Numbered from the stretch's first letter, positions 27,722 to 39,594 are shown. The stretch: 64,000 nucleotides of DNA from Actinopolyspora lacussalsi (GCA_030803735.1 JAURUC010000001.1:2497501-2561500); one strand, 5' to 3'. Notes: generated by a model from the sequence alone, not told the origin. Program-made: numbers and translations.

Positions 27722-27970
27722 GCTCTCACCCACCGGGGTGCGCGTTCCGACGCGTCCGCGCGACGGAACGGGCGCGTGGCCTGCGCCACTTCACCGGAAC
27801 GGCACGGGTACGGATCTGCGAAGATCCGCTCATCGGCAGGATCACGGGCGGTGAGCACTCCGCCCGACCGGGCTCGTCCGTCGGGACGAGGCAGGGCCGG
27901 AGGACCGACGACGACCAAGGCATCGGACAGTTACCGAGACGGCGAGTCGCACTCGCCCACGGGAGGCGCC

Positions 27971-29032
27971 ATGAGCAGTTCCAGCACCGCTTCGCACGAG
28001 ACCACCCGCCATCCCGAGGCTCCCGACCGCAACCTGGCGATGGACCTGGTGCGGGTGACCGAGGCAGCCGCGATGGCCGCGGGCCGCTGGGTGGGACGTG
28101 GCGACAAGAACTCGGGGGACGGGGCCGCCGTCGAGGCCATGCGCAAGCTGATCGGGACCGTGGCGATGCGCGGGGTGGTCGTGATCGGCGAGGGCGAGAA
28201 GGACGAGGCCCCGATGCTGTTCAACGGCGAGGAAGTGGGCAATCACCACGGGCCCGAGTGCGACGTGGCCGTCGACCCGATCGACGGAACCACCCTGTTG
28301 AGCAAGGGGATGCCGAACGCCCTGGCGGTACTGGCGGTCGCCGAGCGCAACGCGATGTTCGACCCCTCCGCCGTGTTCTACATGGAGAAGCTGGCCGTCG
28401 GCCCCGAGGCGGCGGACGTGGTCGACATCGGTGCCCCCGTGGCCGAGAACATCCGTCGGGTGGCCAAGGCCAAGCAGATCGAGGTCTCCGATGTCACCGT
28501 GTGCATCCTGGACCGTCCTCGGCACGAGCAGCTGATCTCCGAGGTGCGTGCGGCCGGCGCCAGGATCCAGTTCATCTCGGACGGCGACGTGGCGGGAGCC
28601 ATCGCCGCCGCACGTCCGGACAGCGGGGTGGACATGCTCATGGGAATCGGCGGCACCCCCGAGGGCATCATCACCGCGTGCGCGCTGAAGTGCATGGACG
28701 GCGAGTTGCAGGCCCGGCTGTGGCCGAAGGACGACACCGAGCGGGAACAGGTGCGCGCCGCCGGGCACGACCCCGAACGGATTCTGACCACCTCGGACCT
28801 GGTGGGCGGCGACAACGTGTTCTTCTGCGCCACCGGCATCACCGACGGGGCGCTGCTGCGCGGGGTGCACTACCGGGCGCAGCGCTGCACCACCCAGTCG
28901 TTGATGATGCGTTCCAAGTCGGGCACGGTCCGGCTGATCGAGGGCTCGCACAAGCTGAGCAAGCTCAACGAGTACTCGGAGCTCGACTTCACGAACGGCG
29001 AGCCCACGGCGCGCCACGGACTTCTGCCCTGA
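27971..29032 (+). CDS. glpX: Class II fructose-1,6-bisphosphatase
   Basis: Gluconeogenic hydrolysis of fructose-1,6-bisphosphate to fructose-6-phosphate, metal dependent. Conserved [23 protein letters not shown] and the Gly-rich [17 protein letters not shown] segments are present; 353 residues is normal. GGGAGG lies 4 nt before the ATG. Followed by a convergent flavoprotein gene and then fumC; glpX-fumC proximity is typical of actinomycetes. Confidence 0.96.
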   Translation: MSSSSTASHETTRHPEAPDRNLAMDLVRVTEAAAMAAGRWVGRGDKNSGDGAAVEAMRKLIGTVAMRGVVVIGEGEKDEAPMLFNGEEVGNHHGPECDVAVDPIDGTTLLSKGMPNALAVLAVAERNAMFDPSAVFYMEKLAVGPEAADVVDIGAPVAENIRRVAKAKQIEVSDVTVCILDRPRHEQLISEVRAAGARIQFISDGDVAGAIAAARPDSGVDMLMGIGGTPEGIITACALKCMDGELQARLWPKDDTEREQVRAAGHDPERILTTSDLVGGDNVFFCATGITDGALLRGVHYRAQRCTTQSLMMRSKSGTVRLIEGSHKLSKLNEYSELDFTNGEPTARHGLLP

Positions 29033-29153
29033 GAACCCGATCGAATCCGGGAATCCTCGGCTGAATCCGGGAACCCGCGGCCGGCTCCGGAAGCCCGGTG
29101 TCGGAGTCGTCGCGGGTGGCCGGGTGAGCGGTACACGAGGCAGTGCGGCGTCG

Positions 29154-29367
29154 ATTTCTCGCGAAATCGCCGCGCCGCTGTGACGCGGAGCCGAACCCCG
29201 ACCACCCCCACAGGGCGAACCCCCACCACTCCCGCAATCGGCACCGCCGCGGGTTCTCCGGCGAGTGCCTCGCGAGGAAGGCCCGACGTTGTGTAGGTCG
29301 CTACCCGATGTCGGGCCTCCCCGGAGCGAGGCGCCGCCGGAGGTTCCGCCAAGCGACCAGCTACGGC
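29154..29367. repeat. Composite intergenic repeat, copy 3 (A-linker-B)
   Basis: Palindrome A ATTTC-TCGC-GAAAT (29154-29167), an 88-nt linker, then B with stems CTCCGGC 29256-29262/GCCGGAG 29336-29342, GCCTCGC 29267-29273/GCGAGGC 29326-29332 and GGCCCGAC 29280-29287/GTCGGGCC 29310-29317. It fills the convergent gap between glpX and the flavoprotein gene (29033-29393), which otherwise holds only an 11-nt direct repeat GAATCCGGGAA near 29043 and 29065. Confidence 0.7.
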
Positions 29368-29393
29368 CCCCGAGCCGTGCCACAGTTCCGCCT

Positions 29394-30398
29394 TCAGCCG
29401 GTGTTGGTGGAGTGTCCCGGGAAGAGCCGCACCGAGGGATCCAGCTCCACCGCGATGTTGTTCACGGCGGTGGCGGCCTCACCGAACCCGGTGGCTATGA
29501 GCTTGACCTTGCCCGGGTAGGACGCCACATCGCCCGCGGCGTAGATCCGCTCCCGGTTCGTCCGCATCGTGGTGTCCACTTTGATGGAACGCTTGTCCAG
29601 TTCGAGTTCCCATTCGGCTATGGGCCCGAGTTCGGCGGTGAATCCCAGCGCGGCCACCACGGTCTGGGCACGCAGCACCTTGGTGTCCCCTCCGGACAGT
29701 TCGAGTTCGATCTCCCGGACTCGGTGCTCGTCCCCGCGGATCTCGGCCACCTCGGCGCCGGTGATCAGCGGCACGTCGAGACGCTCCACTTCCCGGATGA
29801 GCCCGTCCTGGGCGCGGAACCTGGCGCGGCGGTGCACCAGGGTGACGCTGTTGGCGACCGGGTGCAGTGCCAGTGCCCAGTCGAACGCGGAGTCCCCGCC
29901 GCCCACCACGACGACGTCGCGGCCCTCGTGCGCGGCGATCTCGGGGATGAAATGCACGACTCCCCGTTCCAGCCAGCCGTCGCCGGCGGGCAGCGGCCTG
30001 GGGGTGAACTCGCCGATTCCGGCCGTGATCAGCATCGCTCCGGCCCGCACGACACTGCCGTCCCCCAGTCCGACGAGCAGGCCCCGCGAGTCGACGGCGA
30101 GGGCGGTGGCGTACCTGCCCAGCAGGTAGGTGGGCTCGTAGCGGTCGGCCTGCTCGACGAGTCCGCTGATCAGGTCTCGTCCCCTGATCTCGGGAAAGCC
30201 CGCCACGTCGAAGATCCGTTTCTCGGGGTACATGGCCGTCACCTGACCGCCGGGTTCGGGCAACGAGTCGACCAGGGCGGCCGACAGGCCGCGAAACCCG
30301 GCGTAGTAGGCGGCGTAGAGTCCCGTCGGTCCCGCTCCGACGATCAGCACGTCGACCTCGGCGGAGACCTCTTCACCCGACAGCGTGTCGCGACTCAT
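29394..30398 (-). CDS. Ferredoxin/flavodoxin-NADP reductase-like flavoprotein
   Basis: FAD- and NAD(P)-binding enzyme of the thioredoxin-reductase-like FNR type (YumC family); moves electrons between NADPH and ferredoxin or flavodoxin. FAD motif [21 protein letters not shown] motif [16 protein letters not shown] and the C-terminal [19 protein letters not shown] are present. It lacks the CxxC pair of thioredoxin reductases, which favours FNR. The start at 30398 follows GAGGTGGAC. It diverges from fumC with 140 nt between. The ferredoxin partner is not in this window. Confidence 0.85.
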   Translation of the reverse strand: MSRDTLSGEEVSAEVDVLIVGAGPTGLYAAYYAGFRGLSAALVDSLPEPGGQVTAMYPEKRIFDVAGFPEIRGRDLISGLVEQADRYEPTYLLGRYATALAVDSRGLLVGLGDGSVVRAGAMLITAGIGEFTPRPLPAGDGWLERGVVHFIPEIAAHEGRDVVVVGGGDSAFDWALALHPVANSVTLVHRRARFRAQDGLIREVERLDVPLITGAEVAEIRGDEHRVREIELELSGGDTKVLRAQTVVAALGFTAELGPIAEWELELDKRSIKVDTTMRTNRERIYAAGDVASYPGKVKLIATGFGEAATAVNNIAVELDPSVRLFPGHSTNTG

Positions 30399-30538
30399 GT
30401 CCACCTCGCGCAGTGACGGCAACACCCGGTTTCCAGCGTAGCCCGAGGTCGGGCGTGGTTGGGCGATCAGCGCGCGTCGATCACCGAGTGGCCGAACCCA
30501 TACTGACCCGCGCGGTCGATACGGTTCACACTTTTCGC

Positions 30539-31936
30539 ATGAGTGAACAGCGATACCGCACCGAGCACGACACCATGGGTGAGGTACAGGTGCCCGCCGA
30601 GGCCCTCTACCGGGCGCAGACGCAGCGTGCCGTGGACAACTTCCCCGTTTCCGGGCAGGGACTGGAACGGGCCCAGATCCGCGCGCTGGGGCTGCTCAAG
30701 GCCGCGACCGCGCGGGTCAACGGCAAACTGGGCGTGCTGGAGGCGGACATGGCCGAGGCGATCGCCGCCGCGGCCGACGAGGTGGCGGAGGGCCGTCACG
30801 ACGACCACTTCCCCATCGACGTGTTCCAGACCGGTTCGGGAACCAGTTCGAACATGAACGCCAACGAGGTGATCGCCACCCTGGCCACCCGTTCGCTCGG
30901 ACGCGACGTCCACCCGAACGACCACGTCAACGCCTCGCAGTCCTCAAACGACACCTTCCCGACCACGATCCACGTCGCCGCCACCGAGGCGGTGCTGACC
31001 GACGCGATCCCGGCGCTGGAGCGGCTCGCGGCGGTGATCGAGGGCCGTGCCGCGGAGTGGAGCGAGGTGGTCAAGTCGGGTCGTACCCACCTGATGGACG
31101 CGGTGCCGATCACGCTGGGCCAGGAGGCGGGCGCGTGGGCCGCGCAGGTGCGGTACGGCGTGGAGCGGCTGCGTGCCGGGCTGGACCGGCTCGGTGAGCT
31201 GCCCATCGGTGGTACTGCCGTTGGCTCGGGTCTGAACGCTCCCGAGGGCTTCGGCGCCGCTGTCTCGTCCGAACTGGCCCGGGTGACCGGTCTTCCGCTG
31301 ACCGAGGCACGCAACCACTTCGAGGCGCAGGCCACCCAGGACGGGGTGGTGGAGACCTCGGGCAACCTGCGCACCGTCGCGGTGAGCCTGAACAAGATCG
31401 CCAATGATCTGCGCTGGCTCGGCTCCGGCCCCCGAACCGGGCTGGCCGAACTCGAGCTGCCGGACCTGCAACCGGGCTCGTCGATCATGCCCGGCAAGGT
31501 CAACCCGGTGATTCCGGAGGCCACGATGCAGGTGGTGTCCCAGGTGGTCGGCAACGACGCCACGGTGTCCTTCGCGGGCTCGCAGGGCAACTTCCAGCTG
31601 AACGTGAACCTGCCGGTGATCGCGCGCAACGTGCTCGAGTCGACGAGGCTGCTCGCCGCGGTGTCGAGGTTGCTGGCGGACAAGGTCTTCGCCGGTGTGT
31701 CCGCGGACACCGAACGAACCCGGGAGTACGCCGAGGGCTCGCCCTCCATCGTCACCCCGCTCAACCGCTACATCGGGTACGAGGAGGCCGCCGCCGTGGC
31801 CAAGCAGGCGCTGAAGGAGCGCAAGACCATCCGCGAGGTGGTGCTGGAACGCGGCTACATCGAGGCGGGCAAGCTCACCCGGCAGCAGCTCGACGAGGCC
31901 CTGGACGTGCTGAGCATGGCGCGGGCCGAGCGCTGA
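30539..31936 (+). CDS. fumC: Fumarate hydratase class II
   Basis: TCA-cycle interconversion of fumarate and malate, cytosolic homotetramer. 465 residues. [13 protein letters not shown], the [11 protein letters not shown] segment and the superfamily signature [12 protein letters not shown] are intact. No ribosome site precedes the ATG, so a leaderless or short-leader mRNA is possible. A nested hairpin follows the stop. Class II enzymes lack the iron-sulfur cluster. Confidence 0.97.
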   Translation: MSEQRYRTEHDTMGEVQVPAEALYRAQTQRAVDNFPVSGQGLERAQIRALGLLKAATARVNGKLGVLEADMAEAIAAAADEVAEGRHDDHFPIDVFQTGSGTSSNMNANEVIATLATRSLGRDVHPNDHVNASQSSNDTFPTTIHVAATEAVLTDAIPALERLAAVIEGRAAEWSEVVKSGRTHLMDAVPITLGQEAGAWAAQVRYGVERLRAGLDRLGELPIGGTAVGSGLNAPEGFGAAVSSELARVTGLPLTEARNHFEAQATQDGVVETSGNLRTVAVSLNKIANDLRWLGSGPRTGLAELELPDLQPGSSIMPGKVNPVIPEATMQVVSQVVGNDATVSFAGSQGNFQLNVNLPVIARNVLESTRLLAAVSRLLADKVFAGVSADTERTREYAEGSPSIVTPLNRYIGYEEAAAVAKQALKERKTIREVVLERGYIEAGKLTRQQLDEALDVLSMARAER

Positions 31937-31940
31937 ACGA

Positions 31941-32000
31941 CCGCTCCCGTCCGGCCCGGCCGTGCCACGCCCCGTGGGATTCGCCGGGCCGGATCAGCGG
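31941..32000 (+). terminator. Nested terminator hairpin after fumC
   Basis: Three stacked stems: CCGCT 31941-31945/AGCGG 31996-32000, CCGGCCCGGC 31951-31960/GCCGGGCCGG 31983-31992, and CCACG 31965-31969/CGTGG 31973-31977. It begins 4 nt after the fumC stop. The remaining 300 nt before the next gene show nothing recognisable. Confidence 0.7.
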
Positions 32001-32301
32001 CGCGTGCCGGTCCCCGCTCGGTACGCGCCGCGGCTTCGCAACCTGGTCCTCTCGTAACGGGTCTCCCCGCCACCTCAACCGATGGTTCCGCTCGCGGGCT
32101 CTCACCGCGGGCACCCGGAATCGGGCGACTACCTCACGCACCGGGGTCAGGGCGGGCGGGTAACGCACCACCGGGGTGGACACACCGAAATCGCACGGCA
32201 CCGGCTCGTGACGGTACTCACACGACCGTGGCACTATCGTGACGCGATTGCGGCACTCCGGTACGGCTTGCCGCTGGTCGAACGCTGCGGGGACAGGGGT
32301 T

Positions 32302-33837
32302 ATGCAGATTCCGGAAACGGAAGTCGGTCCTGCCGAGGACTTCACCGAGCACTTCGACAGCATCCGGTCGCTGGCCCGTGACGGCGACAACGCGGGCGCG
32401 ATCGAGTTGGCCGACGGGATAGCCGCTGCCGCGGCCGATCCGCTGGTGATCTGTCGGGCCCTGGTGCTCAAGCTCGGCAGGCTGTTCAACCTGGGCCGTG
32501 TCCAGGAGTGCCCCGCGGTGTTGGACCGGGCCTTCGGCATGCTGTCCGAACGGCGGGCGCCCGCGCTGCGGGGCCACCTGCACGCGCTGGCGGGGATCAT
32601 CGCCGCATCCGACTCGTTGGAACGCTGCGTGCGGCACCTGGTGCAGGCGGAGCGCGAACTGGACACCGAGCGGGGACCTACCGAGGACACCGTCACCGCC
32701 CGCCACGACCTGGCGGTGACCTACTCCTACCTCGGATTCCACGCCCAGGCCGCGCCGCTGGCCGAACGCTGTTACCGCGCCGGGCAGGCTCTCGGGTTGC
32801 CCAGCGGTGACCACGCGCTGCCCGAAGTGGCGGTGCGCTGGGCGGTTTCGGCGGATCACCTGGGTGACACCGAGAGCTGCGCCGACATGCTGCGACGGGT
32901 GCTGCGGACCTGGGCCGATCGCACCGACCCGCGCCGACTCTGGCCCGCGGAGCAGTACTACTACGGGTACGCGGCGGTGCGGCTGCGGGCACTCGGCGAG
33001 CGGGCCGAGGTGGATCCCGCGCTGTTCACCGCCGAGGAACACGGCTGGGAGGTGGCTGACCTGCGGATGCTCGCCGCGGCCTGCGAATCGATCGCCGAGG
33101 GCGATACCGCGGCGGCACTGCGCGGCCTCGACCGCCCGACCAGTCCCTACACGCTGGGAAGCGCCGAACCGCACCGGTTGCGCGCCCTGGCACACGCCGC
33201 CGGCGGGAACCACCGCGCCGCCAGGGAAGCCGACCGGGAGGCCATCAGGACGGCCACCGCCGACACCGGACAGCTGCGTGATCGCCTGGTGGACGGGACC
33301 AGGGCACAGCTCGACCACGAGGCGCTGCGTCGCACCGTGGAGCAGTACGCCTCGGAGGCGCTCACCGATCCGCTCACCGGGCTGCCCAACCGCAGGCACT
33401 TCGACCGCTACGTGGGGCGGTTGATCGAGGAGGGCAACGATGCCGCGGTGGGAGTCATCGACCTGGACGGCTTCAAGGAGGTCAACACGGTCTACGGCCA
33501 CCTGTCGGGCGATCTGGTGCTGCAACGCGTGGCGGCCATCCTGGCCAGGACCCTCCGGCAGGGGGATTTCGTCGCGCGTTACGGCGGTGACGAGTTCGTC
33601 GCGGTACTGCCGCGCACCGAGCTCTCGGACGCGCACCGCATCGGGGCCCGGATAGCGAGCGCGGTGGCGGACGGGGACTGGGACGCGCTGGTGGCGGGCA
33701 CTCCGGTTTCGGTCACGATCGGGTGGGCCGACCTGACGGAATCGTTCGGGTTGTCCGGCACCCTCGAAACGGCGGACAGGGCCATGTTGAGCCGCAAGCG
33801 GTCCAACCGGGAGACCGTGGCCGCCGAGAACCCGTAA
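32302..33837 (+). CDS. Diguanylate cyclase with helical-repeat sensor region
   Basis: Makes the second messenger c-di-GMP from two GTP. The C-terminal GGDEF domain (about 355-500) has an intact active site (RYGGDEFVAVL) and an RxxD product-inhibition site (RQGD) exactly five residues before it. The first 330 residues are Ala/Arg/Leu-rich paired helices of TPR type, with no transmembrane segment, so regulation is probably by a cytosolic protein partner. 511 residues. A weak AGGGG lies just before the ATG. No EAL or HD-GYP gene is nearby. Confidence 0.88.
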   Translation: MQIPETEVGPAEDFTEHFDSIRSLARDGDNAGAIELADGIAAAAADPLVICRALVLKLGRLFNLGRVQECPAVLDRAFGMLSERRAPALRGHLHALAGIIAASDSLERCVRHLVQAERELDTERGPTEDTVTARHDLAVTYSYLGFHAQAAPLAERCYRAGQALGLPSGDHALPEVAVRWAVSADHLGDTESCADMLRRVLRTWADRTDPRRLWPAEQYYYGYAAVRLRALGERAEVDPALFTAEEHGWEVADLRMLAAACESIAEGDTAAALRGLDRPTSPYTLGSAEPHRLRALAHAAGGNHRAAREADREAIRTATADTGQLRDRLVDGTRAQLDHEALRRTVEQYASEALTDPLTGLPNRRHFDRYVGRLIEEGNDAAVGVIDLDGFKEVNTVYGHLSGDLVLQRVAAILARTLRQGDFVARYGGDEFVAVLPRTELSDAHRIGARIASAVADGDWDALVAGTPVSVTIGWADLTESFGLSGTLETADRAMLSRKRSNRETVAAENP

Positions 33838-33884
33838 CGGGTGGGTGTCCGATTCTCCGACACCGCTAGTGAGAAGGTGGGGTC

Positions 33885-34370
33885 ATGAGCAACCGCGGCA
33901 GCGAGCCGGAGCCCGAGCAGTCTCCCGAGATGCCTCCGCCGGTGGAGCTTCCCGACGAGCTGGTGGAAGGCGCGGACCGTTCGATCAACATCGGCGGCGA
34001 GCCCACCACGGGAGGCAGGGCCTCCGCTTTCGCGGGAGCGGAGCCGGAGGCCTACGTGGCGGTACTGGTGACGGAGTCGACCTCGGACTCGCCCGACTTC
34101 CAACCGCTGTACGAGGAGTCGTTCGTGCTGTTGACGGCTCACTCGGAGGAGGAAGCCCACGAGAAGGCGCGCGAGTACGGCAAGCAGCAGGAGATCAGCT
34201 ACCACAACGAGCACCAGCAGCTGGTTACCTGGCGGCTCAAGCACGTCGTGGAGGTCAAGCAGATCGAGGACGCGACCTTCGACGACGGCTCCGAGCTCTA
34301 CAGCAGGTTCTTCCGGAACTACGCGCGGTACCGCTCGTTCGAACCGACCCTGGAGGGCGAGGAGCCCTGA
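33885..34370 (+). CDS. DUF4288 family protein
   Basis: 161 residues. An acidic, Pro/Glu-rich N-terminal 55 residues looks disordered; the rest forms the DUF4288 alpha/beta domain (YVAVLVTESTSD, YEESFVLLTAHSEEEAHEKA, TWRLKHVVEVKQIED). The family has no established function. GAGAAGGTGGGG precedes the ATG. It lies 47 nt after the diguanylate cyclase and upstream of guaB1 on the same strand, so an operon is possible. Confidence 0.75.
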   Translation: MSNRGSEPEPEQSPEMPPPVELPDELVEGADRSINIGGEPTTGGRASAFAGAEPEAYVAVLVTESTSDSPDFQPLYEESFVLLTAHSEEEAHEKAREYGKQQEISYHNEHQQLVTWRLKHVVEVKQIEDATFDDGSELYSRFFRNYARYRSFEPTLEGEEP

Positions 34371-34521
34371 CCGGCCGGCTCGGCTACGCGGACGTGGCTT
34401 CGGATTCGTGGTTTCGCACGAACGCCACGGGCCGGTGGGGACTCGGACTGGTGGATCGGCACAACACCGCCGTCGACCGGCCACGTACGGGTGAGAGGCC
34501 GCCGCGCGAGGAGTAGCCTGA

Positions 34522-35967
<1,446 letters not shown>

Positions 35968-35972
35968 CGCTT

Positions 35973-36013
35973 CACCGGCCTCGTCCCGGGTTCCGCCCGG
36001 GGCGAGGCCGGTG
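35973..36013. terminator. Very strong terminator hairpin after guaB1
   Basis: CCGGCCTCGTCCCGGG (35975-35990) pairs with CCCGGGGCGAGGCCGG (35996-36011) with one G-T pair and a 5-nt loop; two more flanking pairs extend it to 18 bp. It sits between convergent guaB1 and the LysR gene. Confidence 0.8.
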
Positions 36014-36103
36014 GTGGCGAGCGGAAAGGTGGCGCGGCGGCCCGGCGCCCGCTGAGGTAGCGCCCGGTTGGCGGCGTCAGCCGACGGGGCACACCCTCCG
36101 CGA

Positions 36104-36976
36104 TCACAGCAGCTCCAGCAGCGCGTGCAGCGCCGGGTTGTCGTTGCCGTCCCGCCAGGCCAGGTGCAGCTCCACCGGTTCCGGTTCGGGCAGGCGCACC
36201 TCCCGGAACACGACGCCGTCCAGTCGGAGCCGGCTGGCGATGGACGGCACGAGGGTGATCCCCAGCCCCACCTCCACCAGCGCCAGCAGGGTGTGCACCT
36301 GGCTCACGTGCTGCACGTAGTTCGGCCGCACCGCGGCCTCCCGGAAAACGCCCACCAGCAGTTCGTGGAAGTAGCGCGCCTCGGAGGGCGAGTAGGTCAC
36401 CACGTCGGCGCCGTCGAAGGCGCTCAACTCCAGCGGTCCGGGTTCCGAGGCCAGCGGGTGGTTCACGGGCAGCGCCGCCAGCAGCGGCTCGCGACGCAGC
36501 AGTCGGGACCGCAGGTCCTGCCTGCCCGGCGGTCGCACCAGCCCGAGGTCGAGCGCTCCGGAGGAGAGCCGTTCGAGCTGTTCCCTGGTGACCAGTTCGC
36601 GCAGTACCAGCTCGACGTGCGGCAGGTGCTGTCGAGCCGTGCCGATCATCCCGCCCAGCACACCGTAGGCCGAGGTGGCGGTGAATCCCACCCGCACCAC
36701 CCCTTCCTGGCCCGCGGTCACCCGACGCACCGAGAGCGCGGCGCTGTCGGCCTCGTAGAGCAGCCTCCGCGCGTCCGGCAGGAACGCGCGCCCGGCCGGG
36801 GTGAGCCACACCGTCCGGCTGTCCCGGTGGAACAGCCGGACCTGTAGTTCCTTCTCCAGTTGCTGGATCTGCCGGCTCAGCGGGGGCTGGGTCATGCGCA
36901 GCCGCTGCGCGGCCCGCCCGAAGTGGCCTTCCTCGGCGACCGCGACGAAACCGGACAGCTGGGTGAGTGTGAACAT
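36104..36976 (-). CDS. LysR-family regulator of the adjacent aldarate genes
   Basis: 290 residues. N-terminal winged helix-turn-helix (about 1-60: FVAVAEEGHFGRAAQRLRMTQPPLSRQIQ), linker helix, then a LysR substrate-binding domain with VGFTATSAYGVLGGMI and GLGITLVPSIASRLRL segments. It diverges from kdgD, the usual layout for a regulator that activates the neighbouring catabolic operon when an intermediate binds. The inducer is inferred to be an aldarate intermediate. Its own start codon overlaps a CATCGATG palindrome, compatible with autoregulation. Confidence 0.88.
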   Translation of the reverse strand: MFTLTQLSGFVAVAEEGHFGRAAQRLRMTQPPLSRQIQQLEKELQVRLFHRDSRTVWLTPAGRAFLPDARRLLYEADSAALSVRRVTAGQEGVVRVGFTATSAYGVLGGMIGTARQHLPHVELVLRELVTREQLERLSSGALDLGLVRPPGRQDLRSRLLRREPLLAALPVNHPLASEPGPLELSAFDGADVVTYSPSEARYFHELLVGVFREAAVRPNYVQHVSQVHTLLALVEVGLGITLVPSIASRLRLDGVVFREVRLPEPEPVELHLAWRDGNDNPALHALLELL

Positions 36977-37038
36977 CGATGCTTTCGGGGTATTGGTGAA
37001 TGCTTAATCGGAGTTAGACGTGCATCGATGGTTAACTC
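36974..37038. promoter_or_regulatory. Candidate LysR operators upstream of kdgD
   Basis: CATCGATG occurs at 36974-36981 and again at 37023-37030, 49 bp apart. The second copy lies inside an inverted repeat GAGTTA (37011-37016) ... TAACTC (37033-37038). Such paired sites between divergent genes suit a LysR tetramer. Confidence 0.4.
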
Positions 37039-37084
37039 TAGCGTCACCTCCAACCAACGTTCGTAACCGGAGGAAGACGAACCG

Positions 37085-38005
37085 ATGCCCCACCTCTCAC
37101 CATCCGAGGTCGCCCGACGGCTGGCTTCCGGGCTGCTCTCGTTCCCGGTGACCCACTTTCGGCAGGACCTGAGCCTCGACGAGTCCGCCTACCGCGAGAA
37201 CATCCGATGGCTGAGCGGGTACGGCGCCGCCGGGCTGTTCGCGGCGGGCGGGACCGGGGAGTTCTTCTCCCTCACTCCGGCCGAGGTCGAGAGGGCGGTC
37301 ACCGCCGCGGTCGAGGAGGTGCCGCGAGACCTGCCGGTGATCGCTCCCGCCGGGTACGGCACGGCCACCGCGGTGGAGATGGCCCGGGCCGCCGAGCGGT
37401 CGGGGGCGCACGGACTGCTGTTGTTGCCGCCCTATCTCACCGAGGCCGACCAGGAGGGGCTCGCGGCGCACGTTCGCCGCGTCTGCGCCGCCACCGACCT
37501 CGGCGTGATCGTCTACAGCCGTGCCAACGCGATCTTCACCGACACCACGGTGGCGCGACTGGCCGAGGACTGCCCGAACCTGATCGGTTTCAAGGACGGC
37601 GTCGGCGACATCGAGCGGATGACGCGCATCTACTCCCGCCTGGGCGACCGCCTCACCTACATCGGAGGGCTGCCCACCGCCGAGACGTTCGCACTGCCCT
37701 ATCTGGAAATGGGTGTGAGCACGTACTCCTCGGCGATGTTCAACTTCGTGCCCGAGTTCGCCCTGCGGTTCTACGAGGCGGTGCAGCGCCGGGACCGGAA
37801 CACGGTCTACCGCTACCTGAACGAGTTCGTACTGCCCTACTGCGAGATCAGGGACCGCCGGGCCGGTTACGCGGTCAGCATCGTCAAGGCGGGCATGCGG
37901 GTGATCGGCCGCCCCGCGGGACCGGTGCGGACGCCGCTGGTGGATCTGGACGAAACCGAACAGGCGATGCTCGACAACCTCGTACAGCGGATCTCGGAGG
38001 AGTGA
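37085..38005 (+). CDS. kdgD: 5-dehydro-4-deoxyglucarate dehydratase
   Basis: Converts 5-keto-4-deoxy-D-glucarate to 2-oxoglutarate semialdehyde, water and CO2, in glucarate/galactarate breakdown. Member of the DHDPS/NAL aldolase superfamily: Schiff-base Lys in IGFKDGVGD, Tyr in VIVYSRANA, and [10 protein letters not shown] near the N-terminus. 306 residues is typical. GGAGGAAG lies 8 nt before the ATG. The next gene, 5 nt on, takes the product to 2-oxoglutarate. Glucarate or galactarate dehydratase is not in the window. Confidence 0.92.
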   Translation: MPHLSPSEVARRLASGLLSFPVTHFRQDLSLDESAYRENIRWLSGYGAAGLFAAGGTGEFFSLTPAEVERAVTAAVEEVPRDLPVIAPAGYGTATAVEMARAAERSGAHGLLLLPPYLTEADQEGLAAHVRRVCAATDLGVIVYSRANAIFTDTTVARLAEDCPNLIGFKDGVGDIERMTRIYSRLGDRLTYIGGLPTAETFALPYLEMGVSTYSSAMFNFVPEFALRFYEAVQRRDRNTVYRYLNEFVLPYCEIRDRRAGYAVSIVKAGMRVIGRPAGPVRTPLVDLDETEQAMLDNLVQRISEE

Positions 38006-38010
38006 GAACG

Positions 38011-39594
38011 ATGACGCGACCCACCGGACACATGCTCGTCGCCGGAACGGAGGTCCTCGGCGAGGGCGCGGGGATCCGCGCCGTCGATCCGGCCACCGGG
38101 GAAACCCTGGATCCGGAATTCGGCCACGGCAGCCCCGCCGATGTCGACCGCGCCTGCGCCGCCGCCGAGGAGGCGTTTCCCGTCTACCGGGCCGCCCCGC
38201 GAAGCGAGCGTGCGGCGCTGCTGGACCGGATCGCCGACAACATCGACGCGCTCGGCGAGCCCCTGGTCGAACGCGCGCACTCCGAGAGCGGGCTGCCGAA
38301 GGCACGGCTGAGCGGCGAGGTCGGCCGCACCACGGGGCAGCTGCGGATGTTCGCCTCGCTGGTCCGGCAGGGCGACCTCGAGGCGCCGCGCGTCGACCCC
38401 TCACCAGCCGCCGACGGCTCCCGCTCGCGTCCCGACATCAGGCAGCGCCGGATTCCGCTGGGACCGGTGGCGGTGTTCGGCGCGAGCAACTTCCCGCTGG
38501 CCTTCTCCGTGGCTGGCGGTGACACCGCCTCCGCGCTGGCCGCCGGTTGCCCGGTGGTGGTCAAGGCGCACGACGCCCACCCCGGCACCTGCGAGCTGGT
38601 CGCGCGAGCCGTGACCCGGGCGGTCACCGAGCTCGACATGCCCGCCGGCACCTTCTCGATGCTGTTCGGCTCCGGGCCGGAGCTGGGCACCGCACTGGTC
38701 ACGGATCCGCGGATCCAGGCGGTCGGCTTCACCGGTTCCCGCTCCGGCGGACTGGCGCTGCTGGCTGCGGCGCAGTCGCGGCCGCGCCCGATCCCGGTGT
38801 TCGCGGAGATGAGCAGCACCAACCCGGTGTTCCTGCTGCCGAACGCGCTCGCCGAACGGGCCGGGGACATCGCCACCGGTTTCGTCGGCTCGCTGACCTC
38901 GGGAGCCGGTCAGTTCTGCACCAACCCCGGGCTGGTCGTCGCGATCGACGGTCCGGAACTGCGGGAGTTCCTGAGCACCGCCGCCGACTCGGTGACGGCG
39001 AGCGAACCGAGCACGATGCTCACCCCCGACATCGCCCACGCCTACGCGGCACGGCTGGGTGAACTCGCGGCACACTCCTCGGTCGAGGAGCTGGCCCGGG
39101 GAACCGCGACGGACCGGCCGAACACCTGCCGCCCCGCCCTGCTCGCCACCGAGGCGGGCGAGTTCCTCGCCGAGGAGTCGCTGCACCAGGAGGTGTTCGG
39201 CGCGTGCTCGCTGGTGGTCCGGTGCCGCGACGCCGAGCAGCTCCGCGAGGTCGCGCGGAACCTGGAGGGGCAGCTGACCGCCACGGTGCACGCCGCGACC
39301 GCCGACCACCCCGATGCCGCCGCGCTGCTGCCGCTGCTGGAGCGGTGCGCGGGACGTGTCCTGTTCGACGGCTGGCCGACAGGGGTGCAGGTGGGTCACG
39401 CGATGGTCCACGGTGGACCGTTCCCCGCCACCTCGGACTCGCGCGGCACCTCGGTGGGCACCCTGGCCGTGGAGCGGTTCCTGCGTCCGGTGGCCTACCA
39501 GGACGTCCCCGAAGCATTGCTGCCCGGCTCGATCGCTACGGACAACCCCGAACAGCTGTGGCGTCGGGTCGACGGCGAACCGGGACGGCACTGA
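38011..39594 (+). CDS. 2-oxoglutarate semialdehyde (2,5-dioxovalerate) dehydrogenase
   Basis: Oxidises the kdgD product to 2-oxoglutarate with NAD(P)+. Aldehyde dehydrogenase fold, 527 residues: Rossmann region VFGASNFPLAFSVAGGDT, catalytic Glu in VFAEMSSTNP, catalytic Cys in SGAGQFCTNPG. GGAGGAG overlaps the end of kdgD, so the two are translated together. Identity as the dioxovalerate enzyme rests on sequence style plus the kdgD context. Confidence 0.9.
   Translation: MTRPTGHMLVAGTEVLGEGAGIRAVDPATGETLDPEFGHGSPADVDRACAAAEEAFPVYRAAPRSERAALLDRIADNIDALGEPLVERAHSESGLPKARLSGEVGRTTGQLRMFASLVRQGDLEAPRVDPSPAADGSRSRPDIRQRRIPLGPVAVFGASNFPLAFSVAGGDTASALAAGCPVVVKAHDAHPGTCELVARAVTRAVTELDMPAGTFSMLFGSGPELGTALVTDPRIQAVGFTGSRSGGLALLAAAQSRPRPIPVFAEMSSTNPVFLLPNALAERAGDIATGFVGSLTSGAGQFCTNPGLVVAIDGPELREFLSTAADSVTASEPSTMLTPDIAHAYAARLGELAAHSSVEELARGTATDRPNTCRPALLATEAGEFLAEESLHQEVFGACSLVVRCRDAEQLREVARNLEGQLTATVHAATADHPDAAALLPLLERCAGRVLFDGWPTGVQVGHAMVHGGPFPATSDSRGTSVGTLAVERFLRPVAYQDVPEALLPGSIATDNPEQLWRRVDGEPGRH

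Noticed and set aside
29394..30398. Thioredoxin reductase
   Set aside because: The fold is similar but the CxxC redox pair is missing, so a ferredoxin/flavodoxin reductase type is preferred.
37207..38010. N-terminal extension of the semialdehyde dehydrogenase frame
   Set aside because: It overlaps kdgD in another frame; the dehydrogenase begins at the ATG at 38011 with its own ribosome site.
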